A stretch of DNA of 64,000 bases from Manduca sexta (lineage: Eukaryota; Arthropoda; Insecta; Lepidoptera; Sphingidae): positions 2,728,001 to 2,792,000 of the forward strand of contig NC_051129.1 in assembly GCF_014839805.1 (NCBI RefSeq), read 5' to 3'. Shown here in pieces: positions 11,286-23,514 of this stretch. The number at the start of each line of letters is the position of its first letter. The first letter of the stretch is position 1. The position numbers and the translations under genes were made by a program. The notes under the pieces were generated by a model that was not told the origin of the DNA, searched no databases, and saw only the letters and a program-made list of their open reading frames with translations.

Positions 11286-11692
11286 TTCAGACTAGAAAAC
11301 GCACGTCAAAAAAACAATCGACGTGCTAAATTTTTTCGAGCAGAAAATCGTGAATTTATACATGTAAAAAATAGACACTAAATGAAGTGTATAGGCTGTT
11401 CTTAACAAGTGTGGACAGGAGGCATTAGATTGAAATTAATGTAGTCTAGATTGAAACATTTATCGACATTATTTATACTGCTGAGTGATGATACGTGGAT
11501 TCAAAAAACATATTTTTTCGCCGATGTGATTTATGAACAATTTCATTCGATTTGTATTAGAAAAAATAACTACTTACAATGTTTCGTTAACAAGTTAATT
11601 TTTAAACATTATTTTTTTTTATCGTTGATGTGTCACGCATTGCATGACGATGGTAATTGATAAGGTGTGTTTTTGTTATATTTATCAAAACA
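11286..11692. other. AT-rich non-coding DNA
   Basis: A 69-codon open frame (11451-11660) has no recognisable domain and AT-driven composition. I see no gene. Confidence 0.5.
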
Positions 11693-11964
11693 CTAGTTGA
11701 CCCGACAGACGTTGTCCCGTCTTAACTATGAATTCGCAGCGCGCATTCTGTCAATCGCTGACAGTTATTTCAAACAATTGACAGTTATATAAAATTAATA
11801 ATTTCGTTAAGTTTTCTAATTTTCCGCGCAATTTCTTGAATTTTTTCTTCCATACCTTCTCCTGACAATAACAAACACAACAAAAAGAATAGTGAAATCA
11901 GTCCAGCCGTTCACGCGTGATGACGTTACCAAGGGAAATAGGGATTCATTTTTATATACATAGA
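11693..11964 (-). mobile_element. Non-autonomous Helitron
   Basis: Third copy of the same family. CTAG is at 11693-11696 and the opposite TC end at 11964-11963 (minus strand). It lies only ~600 bp from the previous copy and in the same orientation. Confidence 0.75.
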
Positions 11965-12046
11965 TTATGTACATTAAGTATATGTTATCTTTATTATATC
12001 AGTGTATAACTACGTGTTAGCTTATATTATGTAGGTTTTATATTTA

Positions 12047-12193
12047 TCTATAGTAATATACAGTTGTAGGGTTTGTTTGTTTGAACGCTCTCATCTCAGG
12101 AACTACTGAACCGATTTAGTTTTTTTTCTCTAGTAGGAAACTACGTTACTCCTGAGTGAGTGTCACGCGGACGGAGCCGCAGGCAAAAGCTAG
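12047..12193 (+). mobile_element. Short Helitron-like element
   Basis: Starts TCTATAG, carries GTTTGTTTGTTTGAACGCTC and CATCTCAGGAACTACTG, and ends ACGGAGCCGCAGGCAAAAGC plus CTAG (12190-12193). It is flanked by A and T, as expected for A|T insertion. It is a strongly shortened relative of the element at 15425-16941. Confidence 0.7.
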
Positions 12194-12939
12194 TAAATAA
12201 TGCTCTTTATTATGTTAATGTTTAGTTCACTACCTATCCCGGTAGTATATTTTAAAACTACATGTATATTAAGTACCTACATTCTGCAATAAAGGATTTA
12301 TATTTCTATTTCTCTTGTTGTGTTCACCTACTTTCTTTAGCCTCTGCATTACCTAACGGTAGACTGGTAGAAAAAACCTTCAGCATTAAGTATTTTTGTG
12401 TAATTTCAAGTGAATAATAAAAAAAAATTATAATAATACAACTAGGCCACCGAAGCAATCAAAATTTAATCTTATATACTCTGTTACTTTAGATGTAGGG
12501 ATAATTACTAAAACTACATCTGAAAATTCATCAATAACTTCCTCCTTACTTTTCCGTTCCTGCAGTGTTTGGCACTGGTCTTTGTAGTAAATTTTTTAAG
12601 ACTATCCCCAGAGCAAATGATCCTGAGCATTATTCGACGCCTTTACGATGCACGGGCTACGGGTGGGAATATGCTAGGAATATTTAAGAAAAAGAAATTC
12701 TAGGTCTTTTGGAAAATTTCAAACTACGAAAATATTCCCTATTAAATTGTCTATGTAATAGTATTGGTTGCAAATGAAAATAATGTGTACATTAGAAGGC
12801 ACGGCAGCAACAATTTTACTAGCATTTTCATTATGAAATTAATTAAACAATATCTAAATTATAAAAAAAATTAAACAACCAAAATAAAGATAACATATTT
12901 TAGAAATATATATATTTTTTTGTATGTGTAATATAAATA
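12194..12939. other. Non-coding DNA
   Basis: No gene or known repeat recognised. Confidence 0.45.
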
Positions 12940-13068
12940 TGGAATAGACAGCTTCTACAATACGGTTATCGTGTCGTTTTTTGCGGGGAGCGCCGTAAGA
13001 AGCGTCCTCAGCTTGATTTTGCTGAGCTGCTGCTTTACAAGTCTGCATGATCCAAGGCTTGGGACAGC
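12935..13068 (-). other. Candidate short exon, function unknown
   Basis: A GC-richer island in AT-rich surroundings. On the minus strand a pyrimidine tract ending in CAACTTTTAG (a plausible 3' splice site, ending at 13069) is followed by an open frame. The frame reads CPKPWIMQTCKAAAQQ, then GAPRKKRHDN and IVEAVYS. The KKR could be a dibasic processing site. No matching neighbour exon was found and the right-hand donor is not obvious. It could be a stray conserved exon, an old pseudogene fragment, or chance. Confidence 0.2.
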
Positions 13069-13283
13069 TAAAAGTTGAGAAAGAGAGGACAGAACACTCG
13101 GGTAATACAGCGACGAGAGAGCCGCAAAAAAGAAAGGATATTGTAGTCACAAAGACACAGAATTTTATATTTCTATATTTAGTTGATTTGTCTAGCGCGA
13201 GTATTTTGCTAATCATCAATTATATTTTCACTTTTGTCAAAAAAAGACCGAAGCTTCTTCGTCTATTCCTAGTTCACTTATAG

Positions 13284-15424
13284 TGACGAAAGTAATGAAT
13301 ATAATGTAGTGTTTGTTGTTATAATAAAAACAGTACTTGCCATATTAATTATTATAATCCCAAACTGTTTAAATCCAAGAGAAAATTAACCGCGGTCGAC
13401 TTAGTGGTGACACATATATATATCTGTATTTTTATTAAACTATGTTATATTATTGTATTATAATAATTAATGCACAAAATAGAACACAGGTGACGACTTG
13501 AATTAATTAAATAGTATTTACAAACAATTGCCGGATTAAATTATGACGTCCGAACCGTTCACGTGCTGCTAGCCAAAAACTCTTATCTATTTCCTCACAG
13601 GATTTCCCAATAAATAAAAATGTTTTCCAATTTATGGCTTTATGGAACTTCACACGCGCCTCGCTTAAATGATTCACACTCTTGTATAAAAGCGGTGTCG
13701 TTACTGAAAAAATTACAGTGTCTTGTGTCCATGCTTGTTGTGTTAAGTTACAAGTGGACGGACTTGCGAAACGTAAGACATTATCGATTTATTAATTCTA
13801 AATTCGAATTGTTTAAAAATAATATATTTTAAATTTAGAATTTATTTCACATTCCATAGATTAAAAGTTTTTATTATACTGAAATATTGAATTTATACGT
13901 CATTAGAATACAAAAAATAAATAAACACCGTAAAATTTTAATGTAAATAAAGTGAAACGTTTTTTTATATTGAGTTCATAATTTTAAATTAAATATTCTA
14001 GGTCATAAACTTGATACTATGCGATAATAATGTTTTTACATTAAAAAATAATTACATAAATCTAGTGCATCAGTAAATTTAAATGTAAAATGGAAGTCGC
14101 TCTATTAGAAATCGAGAAAAGTGCTTGATACATTTAGGAACTTATTTTAAATAAAACACAACGCGACAAAAACTATTTAGTGTTACAATCGCATGTAATT
14201 TAAAAAAAAAATTAAAAACCTTTGGTAATTTTATGTACTTAACCAAGATTTAATTCGTACGACATTACTCAATAATATATTTTCAAATGGTTATTTGTAA
14301 TTTTGGAAATAAGAAATTACCCATAAAATTAAAATTTATCATTTTTTGCATTAAAATACGCAGTGTCGCAAATCAAAAGCGAAAGGGAATCAGAACAGAA
14401 GTTTTTGAATGAAATTGTACTTCAAATAACACGGTGTAAATCAAAGCGAAATGAAGCTTTGCTTAATTTAAATAGCAGCAAAAATATAAATATTTTTTTA
14501 ATCCTTTCGATTGGGAATACCCTTGGTATATGATATTTATCACATAACTTTAAGGCCAACTACACATTGATTACCTTAATACGTTTAGTTGACTTAGTAA
14601 AACCTTAGAATGTAGTATAAAATGTGTGTAATTTATTATTATGCGATAATAATACATTTTTTTCCTATAGATACTTATTTATCTTAGCGTATGAGAAATT
14701 AGGGATAATAATTTAATTATAAGATACTCATTCCTGTAATAGCTCCTTTTGGAATGTCCGATGGTAAATTATTCTTCCTAGAATCTTACTAATATTTTAC
14801 CTATACTTACTTTTTGCCTATATATGCTCAGGACTTTATTTTCATAATATTTTAGAAAAAAGTGTTGTGAAAGTCCGGTCGCGTTAAAAAATATTTGAGT
14901 TTAAGCGACAGAAGGATGATGAGCCTACATTTTAAACTTACATCTATTCATTGTTTTGTTTTGTAATTTGAATTAAATTTATTAGTTTAATTATATGGGT
15001 AAATTTTGTATCAATGCTTTAAGAGTGATGTTTTCATGGAATTATTTCAGAAAAAAAAATCGTTTTGACAAAAAGAAATGGATGTGTTAAAATCAAATTC
15101 AATAAGAATATTTTTTTGCTATAATTCCGTAGTTTTGAAATAGGTTTCAAAAGGCCCCAAAGGAATTTGATAAGAGAACTTTGGGTTTTTATATAACTCA
15201 TTTTTCAATGAAAACGGCAGACGTCATTTATCTTTCAGCCAATTCTGGTAATCTTTAATTTGCCTATATGACTAATCTTTTGATAAACAGATATCATGCT
15301 ATGGAGCTGATATCGATAATTATACATTTATTGTAGTTGCACAATGTTTTTCTAATTAGTTCTACGTGAAATCATAATATTTTAACAGAAATTCGACGAT
15401 AAACACTGTATTATACTTCTTGGT
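13284..15424. other. AT-rich non-coding DNA
   Basis: Very AT-rich, with no supported gene, RNA or repeat. Confidence 0.55.
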
Positions 15425-15454
15425 ATCTATACTATTATATAAAGCTGAAGAGTT

Positions 15455-15489
15455 TGTTTGTTTGTTTGTTTGTTTGTTTGTTTGTTTGA
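15455..15489 (+). repeat. (TTTG)n microsatellite
   Basis: About eight TTTG units near the Helitron 5' end, directly before the minisatellite. Confidence 0.9.
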
Positions 15490-15496
15490 ACGCGCT

Positions 15497-16597
15497 AATC
15501 TCAGGAACTACCGGTCCAAACTGAAAAATTCTTTTTGCGTTGGATAGCCCTTTGTTCGTGGAGTGCTATAGGCTATATATCATCACGCTATACCCAATAG
15601 GAGCGGAGCAGTAATGGCTAATCTCAGAACTACCGGTCCAAACTGAAAAATTCTTTTTGCGTTGGATAGCCCTTTATTCGTGGAGTGCTATAGGCTATAT
15701 ATCATCACGCTATACCCAATAGGAGCGGAGCAGTAATGGCCAACCTCAGGAACTACCGGTCAAAACTGAAAAATTATTTTTGCGTTGGATAGCCCTTTGT
15801 TTGTGGAGTGCTATAGGCTATATATCATCACGCTATACCCAATAGGAGCGGAGCAGTAATGGCTAATCTCAGGAACTACCGGTCCAAACTGAAAAATTCT
15901 TTTTGCGTTGGATAGCCCTTTGTTCGTGGAGTGGTATAGGTATATATCATCACGCTATACCCAATAGGAGCGGAGCAGTAATGGCTAATCTCAGGAACTA
16001 CCGGTCCAAACTGAAAAATTATTTTTGCGTTGGATAGCCCTTTGTTCGTGGAGTACTATAGGCTATATATCATCACGCTATACCCAATAGGAGCAGAGCA
16101 GTAATGGCTAATCTCAGGAACTACCGGCCAAACTGAAAAAATATTTTTGCGTTGGATAGCCCTTTATTCGTGAAGTGATATAGGCTATATATCATCACGC
16201 TATACCCAATAGGAGCGGAGCAGTAATGGCTAATCTCAGGAACTACCGGTCCAAACTGAAAAATTATTTTTGTGTTGGATAGCCCTTTATTCGTGGAGTG
16301 CTATAGGCTATATGTCATCACGCTATACCCAATAGGAGCGGAGCAGTAGAGGCTAATCTCAGGAACAACTGGTCCAAATTGAAAAATTATTTTTGCGTTG
16401 GATAGCCCTTTGTTTGTGGAGTGCTATAGGCTATATATCATCACGCTATACCCAATAGGAGCGGAGCAGTAATGGCTAATCTCAGGAACTACCGGTTTGA
16501 ACTGAAAAAATAAATTTGTGTTGGATAGCCCTTTGATCCCGGAGTGCTATAGGCTATATATCATCACGCTATGACCAATAGGAGCGGAGCAGTAATG
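15497..16597 (+). repeat. ~122-bp tandem repeat, about 9 copies
   Basis: Successive units start at CTCAGGAACTACCGGT and contain GCGTTGGATAGCCC, TATATATCATCACGCTATAC and AATAGGAGCGGAGCAGTAAT. Starts recur at about 15500, 15622, 15744, 15867, 15988, 16109, 16231, 16354 and 16476. Units differ by scattered substitutions, and the last is the most diverged. The array ends where the Helitron continues with GAAACATGTTGCAAAAACG. Confidence 0.95.
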
Positions 16598-17037
16598 AAA
16601 CATGTTGCAAAAACGGGGAAAAATTATTAGTTTTGAGAGCTTCCGTTGCGTGCGCTGCGTAAACGGTTAAAGTTATGCAACAATGATGTATGACGGGATT
16701 GTTCCTCTTAAAAAGTTCTAAAAATATATATTATAAAACAAAGTCCCTCGCTGCATCTGTCTGCCTGAACGTGTTAAACTCAAAAACTACCCAACGTATT
16801 AAGATGAAATTTGGTATGGAGACAGTTTGAAACCCTGGGAAGAACATAGGCTCCCGGGAAAATATATAGCGCGACTTTTATAATGGAATACTTTAGCCCG
16901 AAAAACTTTGTAACGCGGGCGGAGCCGCGGGCAAAAGCTAGTCTTTTTAAATAAGTATTATGTCATTTAGTGTACGTATACATAACAGATTATTTGTTTA
17001 TGTCCAATCGTGTCTTTAATTACTTTTTCTAACAATA

Positions 17038-17287
17038 TTATTTAGGATGGCGCCTCAGTGGTGTAGTTGTATTACGGCACGACTGCTCAGGTCTCGGGTT
17101 CAATCTCCGGGTCGGGCAGTGATATTGGGTTCTATTCAGTATTAGCCCGGAGTCTGGAATTTATACCCGATATGGTAATAGGCTAGCCCTCTATCACATC
17201 ATGGGAATACACACGGGGAAAAGTGGAGGCACCAGTTGCGCCTCTGTTTACCCCTTCGGGGATAATAGGTGTATGTGTTATTTAGGA
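17038..17287 (+). repeat. tRNA-derived SINE (family S1) with target duplication
   Basis: The body at 17048-17277 is flanked by the 10-bp duplication TTATTTAGGA (17038-17047 and 17278-17287). The head has an A-box-like GTGGTGTAGTTGTATTACG and a B-box-like GGTTCAATCTCC. The body has GCCCGGAGTCTGGAATTT and ACCCCTTCGGGGATAA. The element ends ~250 bp upstream of the P450 start codon. Confidence 0.85.
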
Positions 17288-17289
17288 CG

Positions 17290-17536
17290 CTTAACAAATC
17301 TGATTGTTTTACGTTTAAATTGTAAAATTACAAAAGAAAAGTAATTTCTTATAAGCTCGTAATATTTATATCGAAATATATTTGGTTTGACATAATTTAT
17401 TACAAATGGTTGAGTGGGAGAAGGTACCTTCGATATTAACAATGCCTGTATAAGTACTTATGGAGCATAATAAATTGTATACTTAAAGTTAAACATTTCT
17501 TTTACAGAAAGAGAGGCACTTGAATAATTTATCACC
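17290..17536 (+). promoter_or_regulatory. P450 upstream region with 5' UTR splice acceptor
   Basis: The 250 bp between the SINE and the start codon are unique AT-rich DNA. CTTTTACAG ending at 17507 is a good acceptor, leaving a 29-bp leader before the ATG. The transcription start may therefore lie further upstream, possibly beyond the SINE or Helitron. No clear TATA box or initiator was identified. Confidence 0.4.
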
Positions 17537-19824
17537 ATGGAAATCCTAACTAACGCATTGTCTCAAAATGGTATTATTTATTTCGGACTGCCGGTAGTAT
17601 GCTTACTAATCTATCTATACTGCTGCTACAAACTGAATTACTGGAAAAGACGAGGCGTTCCACAATTAAAAGATCAAAATTTGTTATTCGGAGATTTCAA
17701 AGATGGAATATTGTTCCGCACTGCACCTGGATACCATTTGGGAGAAATATATCGTAGGGCACCAGCGAATGCGCCGTATGTTGGCTTTTACATCTTCCAT
17801 AAGCCTTGTCTGCTATTAAAAGACCCGGAACTGATCAAACAGATATTGACACGTGATTTTGATAACTTCTCCAACCGCCATTTCGCTGGACCTCAACAGA
17901 AAGACAGTATTGGAATGCAAAACTTGTTTGGACTTAAAAACCCAGCATGGAGATATTTGAGGAAGAAGATCAGCCCAACCCTCAGCACTCGCGCTAAGCT
18001 AAGGCAAATGCTTCCTCTGATGATGGAAACTGGCGAACCTATGATGGGTTATCTGAAGGAAAAGGTTGCAACCAATAATGAGTCTAAAGTTATTGATGCT
18101 CAAGACGTGAATTACAAGTACACTGCTGATCTGATTGCCAATGTCGCGCTTGGAACTAAGACCGATTCCTTTACCTATCCTGATTCTGACTACAGCAAAT
18201 GTCGTAAGTAAAATATTATTGATATTAAAGAAATTATTGCTATGTGTTTAATCGCGTAGGCTACTTAAGCAGCGAAATTAATCTTTGTATTGATTCGCCT
18301 TGTTTCAAGTTTGGGTCTTAAGATTCCAAAACATATCTGAAGGTTACATCAAGATAGAATGCTCAATAAGCTAAATGCATCATAGAATTCTATGACTTTT
18401 CTTTAAAATAATAGAACCTTTGCCCATTTATGTCATTTGTTTTAGTGATGAACTTCTTCCATTCCTTCAAACGGATGGTGGCGCTGGTCACGGTCTTCTT
18501 TATGCCTGAGTTGGTGGACATGATCGGCTCCCCCATACTCTTCGACTCATCGTTCGTGCGCGAAATATTCTGGAAAGCCGTTGAATCCCGTGAAAAGGAC
18601 GGGAAGAAGAGGGGAGATTACATTGATTCGATTATTTCATTGAAGAATGGAGAACAGGATTCTCTTTACAGTAAGTTCTTCTTGCTTCATATTGTAATGT
18701 GGAAGTTGTTAATATTTTTCGATCTTGGAGCAATACCGAAATGAATTATTCTTAACAAGGATTTGTGCAGAATCGCAGGAAATATCTAATGTACTACCTA
18801 TTCAGTTTCAAATCAGCCTCTCTGATAGTATAATAGAGGAAGGTTTCGTAATCCGCCACAATTCGGTCAGCGGGGTGGGTTATGATCCAAATTCTTTACT
18901 CAGAAGTCGTGGTCCATTTGTCAATATCAAATCACAAACGTGTCCAGTTTACGTTTACGTTTATTTATTATAGGATTCGAGGGTGACAATCTTTTCTACC
19001 AATCTGGAACATTCTTCTCCGGGTTCGAATCAAGTTCTACTGTATCCGCTTTTACTCTTATGGAATTGGCGAAGAATAAGGCATATCAGGACCGCGCCAG
19101 AGCAGACATCAAAAGGGCTATCGACAAATATGGATGGACCCTCGAGGCCTTCAACGACATGAAGTACTTGGACCAGTGCATCGCCGAGGGAGTCAGGCTT
19201 CATCCACCAGTCTCTACCATCGACCGATACACACACAGAGATTACAAAGTAATTTCACCTTTATCTCTTTATATAATCTGATTTATTTTTGATTAAATGT
19301 AATTGCTTTCTTGCGTGACGTAGATAGACATCTAATTCAATAATCTATATTTCAGATTCCTAACACGGATGTCGTTATTGAGAAGGGAACCCCTATTTAC
19401 ATTTCTCTGTACGGCTTGCACGGAGACCACGATCACTTCGACCAGCCCGAGGTGTACGATCCTGAACGGTTCACAGACGACAGAGTTGTATCGGAGGCGT
19501 ACGTACCGTTCGGTCTTGGACCAAGGAAATGTGTTGGTAAGTTTTGAATTTAAAAAAAAATATTATTGCTTTCCAAACACTATATTTTCGTAACTTTGAA
19601 AGTAGAATAATTTGAAATTTAAATATTTATTTATTTCTAAATTCAAATATTTTAACGCAGGTATGAGAGTTGGCCAGTTGCACGTCAAAGTTGTAATTTC
19701 GATGATCTTGAGCGAATATGAAGTGTATCAGAAACAGGCCGAAGTTGCCAAACTGGATACTCGGTCTACCTTCACCGCCGCCGCCGATGGAATCCACATG
19801 AAATTTATGAAGTTAGAGAAGTAA
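17537..19824 (+). CDS. Cytochrome P450, CYP3 clan (CYP6-like), five exons, 503 aa
   Basis: Membrane-bound haem monooxygenase of the endoplasmic reticulum, receiving electrons from NADPH-P450 reductase. Coding exons are 17537-18203, 18446-18670, 18974-19248, 19356-19536 and 19661-19824. All introns are GT-AG, and phases 1, 1, 0, 1 join one open frame. Landmarks: N-terminal anchor ~11-31, helix-C WxxxR (138-142), I-helix SGFESS (313-318), ExxR (369-372), PERF (425-428), and haem loop FGLGPRKCVG (441-450) with ligand Cys448. The I-helix has Ser317 where Thr is usual. Start chosen at ATCACCATGG, just before the anchor. A 3' splice site (TTTTACAG, ending 17507) suggests a 5' UTR intron. Length is normal for the clan. 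The CYP family number and substrate cannot be fixed from sequence alone. Confidence 0.95.
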
Positions 19825-19956
19825 TATAATATTTTATTGGTATGTGAGAATCATAAGTTGATATATCTAACATAGCTGTTATATATTTCGCCAATATAGA
19901 AGACAGATTATTGTTATGAAACTGAGTAGTTTAATTACTTAAAAGAGGTAAATATG

Positions 19957-19962
19957 AATAAA
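19957..19962 (+). terminator. Possible P450 polyadenylation signal
   Basis: AATAAA 133 bp after the P450 stop codon, the first canonical hexamer downstream. Confidence 0.5.
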
Positions 19963-21480
19963 TGTTTCCCTGTTAAATATAAAGCAAAAATCATTTAAGT
20001 TGTAAGATACAAATCGTTTATCGGTTAATAGTGATTTCAGAAAAAAATATACAAAATACATATAGATGGATATCTATTTTGATTAGTGTGAAAACTAGAT
20101 ACAAATGTTTAAAGATTGTATGTAAGGACGATTTTCGATTTGTTATTTATTGTGACGACAATATTTGCGAAACAGATCTATTTTGGTAACATATTACAGT
20201 TTTTAATGAAACAAAATATTACATTATAATTACAAGTTTTTAATGTTAATTACATTTCGAAATATTACTATTTTTAGGATTTGATTGCAGTTTTTTATAT
20301 TATTTTCTCCCGAGGGGACAAGTAATGACATAAAAAATAGCGATTTTCTATGTCCAAAATTCGCGTAAACATAAGAAATCATTAATTACTTACAAAAACT
20401 AGATTATTTTTTTAAAGTTTATTTCAATTATGTATGTGGAGATAGTTGAATGAATAACTTTTGGGAGCACCGCAGTTTCCATTTCCAAATAGATCTGATT
20501 TATAGCAAATAGTTACAAAGCGCAAATTGTAAGCGATCGTAAAGTTGTAAATGCGGAAATAAGGTAAACAAGATAAGGGTTACGATTCGCGACTATCTAA
20601 TAAAAGGTATAACCCAGCCATAAAAATATTGATATGCAATCGGATCGCTAAATGTATACAATTACATAAATTAATAATGGGACTTCATAAAAAAGATAAA
20701 CATGGGTTTTCCGTCTGTAACAGCAACGTGATAATCCTATTTGCGCCACACTTCAAATGCTATGGAACTAAAATATATTTGTATATTATGTTTGATATAC
20801 CTAATAATGGAATTTGATTATTTACTTACATTAAGAGTTTTTGTATTGTGTTAATTGATTCGTCATATTTGTTATTAATAGAAATACCTATTAGAATATT
20901 GTACTAAGATTATTTCGAATATATGGTTTGTACAAATGTGTTAGGGCGTAGGCCTGTTAATAATTGAATGTCATGGTAGGTAATTAATGTACAAAATAAT
21001 TATAACATGTACCTAGTTCACAAGAATCAGAAAGAGGTAAAAGGTATTTCTGAATGCGTCGACGAACTTTATCATTCTATGTAGTTGAATGGTATTTCGG
21101 TGAATTCTTTTTGACCAATGTCACAATGGACATTCCATTGAATACATTTTTGCTAACGTCAGTTGTTACAGCGATTAGTTATAATGTTGCTATACTTTTG
21201 TATAATCTGAGTTAGGATACTCCGGTCTAATGACCTTTGTTGTTTAATTTAAATATTATGTTATTTTGTACACTTGTTTATAGGAGTACGTTTGAGCTTT
21301 AATAAAAGAATATTGTGTGAAAATATGTTTATTATTTTTCTGTCGACTTTTTCGTTCCGGAACGATCTGCTTCTTATGACACTCGATGGGACACCTGTCA
21401 CGGGTGGCAATCCAAGAAATTAAGGATTTTTACTACAGAAATTATTTTTGCGAATAAAAGGAGATTTATTATAAATTCAT
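19963..21480. other. AT-rich intergenic DNA
   Basis: No gene seen. A block near 20331-20385 (TGTCCAAAATTCGCGTAAAC) resembles part of the repeat found at 39684-39730 and 45430-45480. Confidence 0.5.
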
Positions 21481-21489
21481 TTTAATTAT

Positions 21490-21660
21490 GAGTCCATCCC
21501 GGGTCGGGCAAGGTGATATTGGGGTTTTCTGCCCAGTATCAACCTGGAGTTTTAAACTGTGCCCGTTAAGTGGCAATAGACTTCCCTATGACATGGGACT
21601 TAACTGTCGGAATGTAGTTACACCTCTGCCTACCCCTGATAATGGAAATGATGCTGTGTA
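21490..21660 (+). repeat. SINE S1 fragment
   Basis: 5'-truncated and diverged. Recognisable parts are CCCGGGTCGGGCAAGGTGAT, GCCCAGTATCAACC and CTCTGCCTACCCC. Confidence 0.6.
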
Positions 21661-22832
21661 AATTCAGTTTGTGATGATCATGGGATGATAAATGCCATCC
21701 GTGCTAGTGACGTCACTATCATGGCACTTCTGGACTTGGGTTTCTGATACATACTTACAAAGGAGTTTGTAAACGACACTAATGCAGCACGACTACCGGA
21801 ACTTTGAATTATTAATACAAAGTACTGCGTAACATTTTTCATAATACCCATTTCACTGTCTTAGTGTCCTAACTAGAAGTTGATTAGTGGCAGAAATAGA
21901 CGATGACGTGATATCTACGTCATATCGAGCTATGTTCTTGTATAAAGTGTTAGTATTCCCAGTATATTAGTTGAGTTAACGCTGTCGTAAGTCACAAATG
22001 GAGGAGACTAAGTTATAATACAATAATGCTGCGTTCAGACAACGTAGCGTCCATCCGAACCAAAAAGGGGGGGGGGCAGTTATGTTGGGGTCACCGTATT
22101 TCATCACATTTATATTATCACACCTTACGACCCCTATCAATATTATCTACCTACATTGATAGGTGAAGTCAAGCCACCATTTTAGTTTTTTTACTATCAA
22201 ACCACTACACCACCACCACAAGTTTTGGTGGACCCCCGCTTACGAGTTATGAACCTCAATTTATCGTCACGCCAACACTCCAGTCAACTTTCCCGCAACC
22301 TACTTTAGAATCAATGGTCCAAGGTAACAGAACCCTACACAACTAGTTAGTATTTACTACGACTTATTGTCATTCATCCGATCGCCTTTACGCACATTTA
22401 GTATTCTTTGATTAACGAGAATTCGAAGTGTGATCACCATACGTATTTGTCTACGTGTCTTATACATAAACAAGTATTCTGACTGCACATTTATAATGTT
22501 TTAACCTCCTCCCTACATCTTATTTTTTGGTAAGAAATAACTACTTTACGTAAACTGATATCTCTAGTTGACCGCTAAGTTGTTAGCTCTAAATCTACAC
22601 ATTATTAAAGAAGGGCCTATGATCTATGTACAACTTGCGCGTCACGCGAGGGATAGATCTTCGTGTTAGTATTTATTGAGTCACGATTCATGAAACCCAT
22701 CTCATCACAACGAACTGTGACGACATCTCCCTAACACTGAACGTAAGCGATTTTTTTAACAAATTTCATTTCGACGGCATTGGCTCATGACGAGTATCAT
22801 GGCGAGCTGAACAGATATCACATTCAACACTA
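21661..22832. other. Non-coding DNA with poly-G run
   Basis: No gene seen. An uninterrupted run of ten G occurs near 22067-22076. Confidence 0.5.
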
Positions 22833-22874
22833 AGAAAGAAAGAAAAGAAAGAAAGAAAGGAAAGAAAGAAAAAA
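22833..22874 (+). repeat. (GAAA)n microsatellite
   Basis: Imperfect run of GAAA/AAAG units. Confidence 0.9.
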
Positions 22875-22995
22875 TATTTTATTGGTCACGGATACAACAA
22901 ACATACAGATGTATTAAATAAGCGTAACTCAGCTCGTAACCTACGTTCATCTGCCTCTGTGTTCACAGTGGATCACATTGTAAGAAAGACACAAA

Positions 22996-23345
22996 TCGAT
23001 AGCTCCCATCGATATTATATGTACTACGTACTAGATTTGGCGTTCCGAACATTCACTGTGTTCAACTGAATTGAACTGCAATCTATTCGAACTGATTTTA
23101 GTTTGGTCAACATTGGCAGCTTGTGGTTGTGTACGTAGTGGCGCACATGATATAAGAACTCGAGTCTAAGTGTAATCCTGGATTAATAAAAATATTAGCC
23201 AAATAAGTAAAATTATTTGTCGTTCAAGTGAATAAATAGGTTATAACAGTGATGTTTTGGTTGCCATTTTAGTTCAGATTTTAAACAAATAGTTTATATG
23301 GACGTTCGTGTCTATAGAATATACGTCAATGATGGCTTCTAAATA
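22996..23345 (+). repeat. Unclassified repeat, family D
   Basis: About 350 bp, repeated in inverted orientation at 28912-29262. Shared landmarks include the GTACTACGTACTAGAT region, AATAGGTTATAACAG and TATATGGACGTTCGTGTCTA. No terminal repeats or coding sequence were recognised. Confidence 0.6.
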
Positions 23346-23514
23346 ATTATTGTATCTGAATAAAAAAAATAATGAAATATTGTTTTAATGGGCTTGGTCG
23401 AAAAATTTTACTAGATAACGAAATGCTGAAAAACTGAAAATAGGTATTTTTTCAGATACGGTAGTTTACGTAGAAGCCATCGAAAATAAACAAATGAATG
23501 AATCCTTTCCAGCC

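Larger units (their letters stand above)
15425..16941 (+). mobile_element. Helitron with an internal minisatellite
   Basis: Begins TCTATACTATTATATAAAGC at 15425 after an A. It ends GCCGCGGGCAAAAG plus CTAG (16938-16941) before a T. A GC-rich hairpin (GCGGGC...GCCGCG) sits just before the CTAG. These are Helitron hallmarks, and no Rep/helicase frame is present, so it is non-autonomous. The same family occurs on the minus strand at about 48411-48892. There the region equivalent to the tandem array is a single unit, so this copy has expanded internally. Confidence 0.85.

Noticed and set aside
12854..13219. Full 121-codon minus-strand frame as a secreted protein
   Set aside because: The first part is AT-driven hydrophobic sequence interrupted by a likely splice acceptor, and the last part is AT-repeat. 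Only the middle is listed, as a low-confidence exon.
15497..16597. CRISPR-like regular repeats
   Set aside because: Unit length ~122 bp with no unique spacers. It is a eukaryotic minisatellite in a Helitron.
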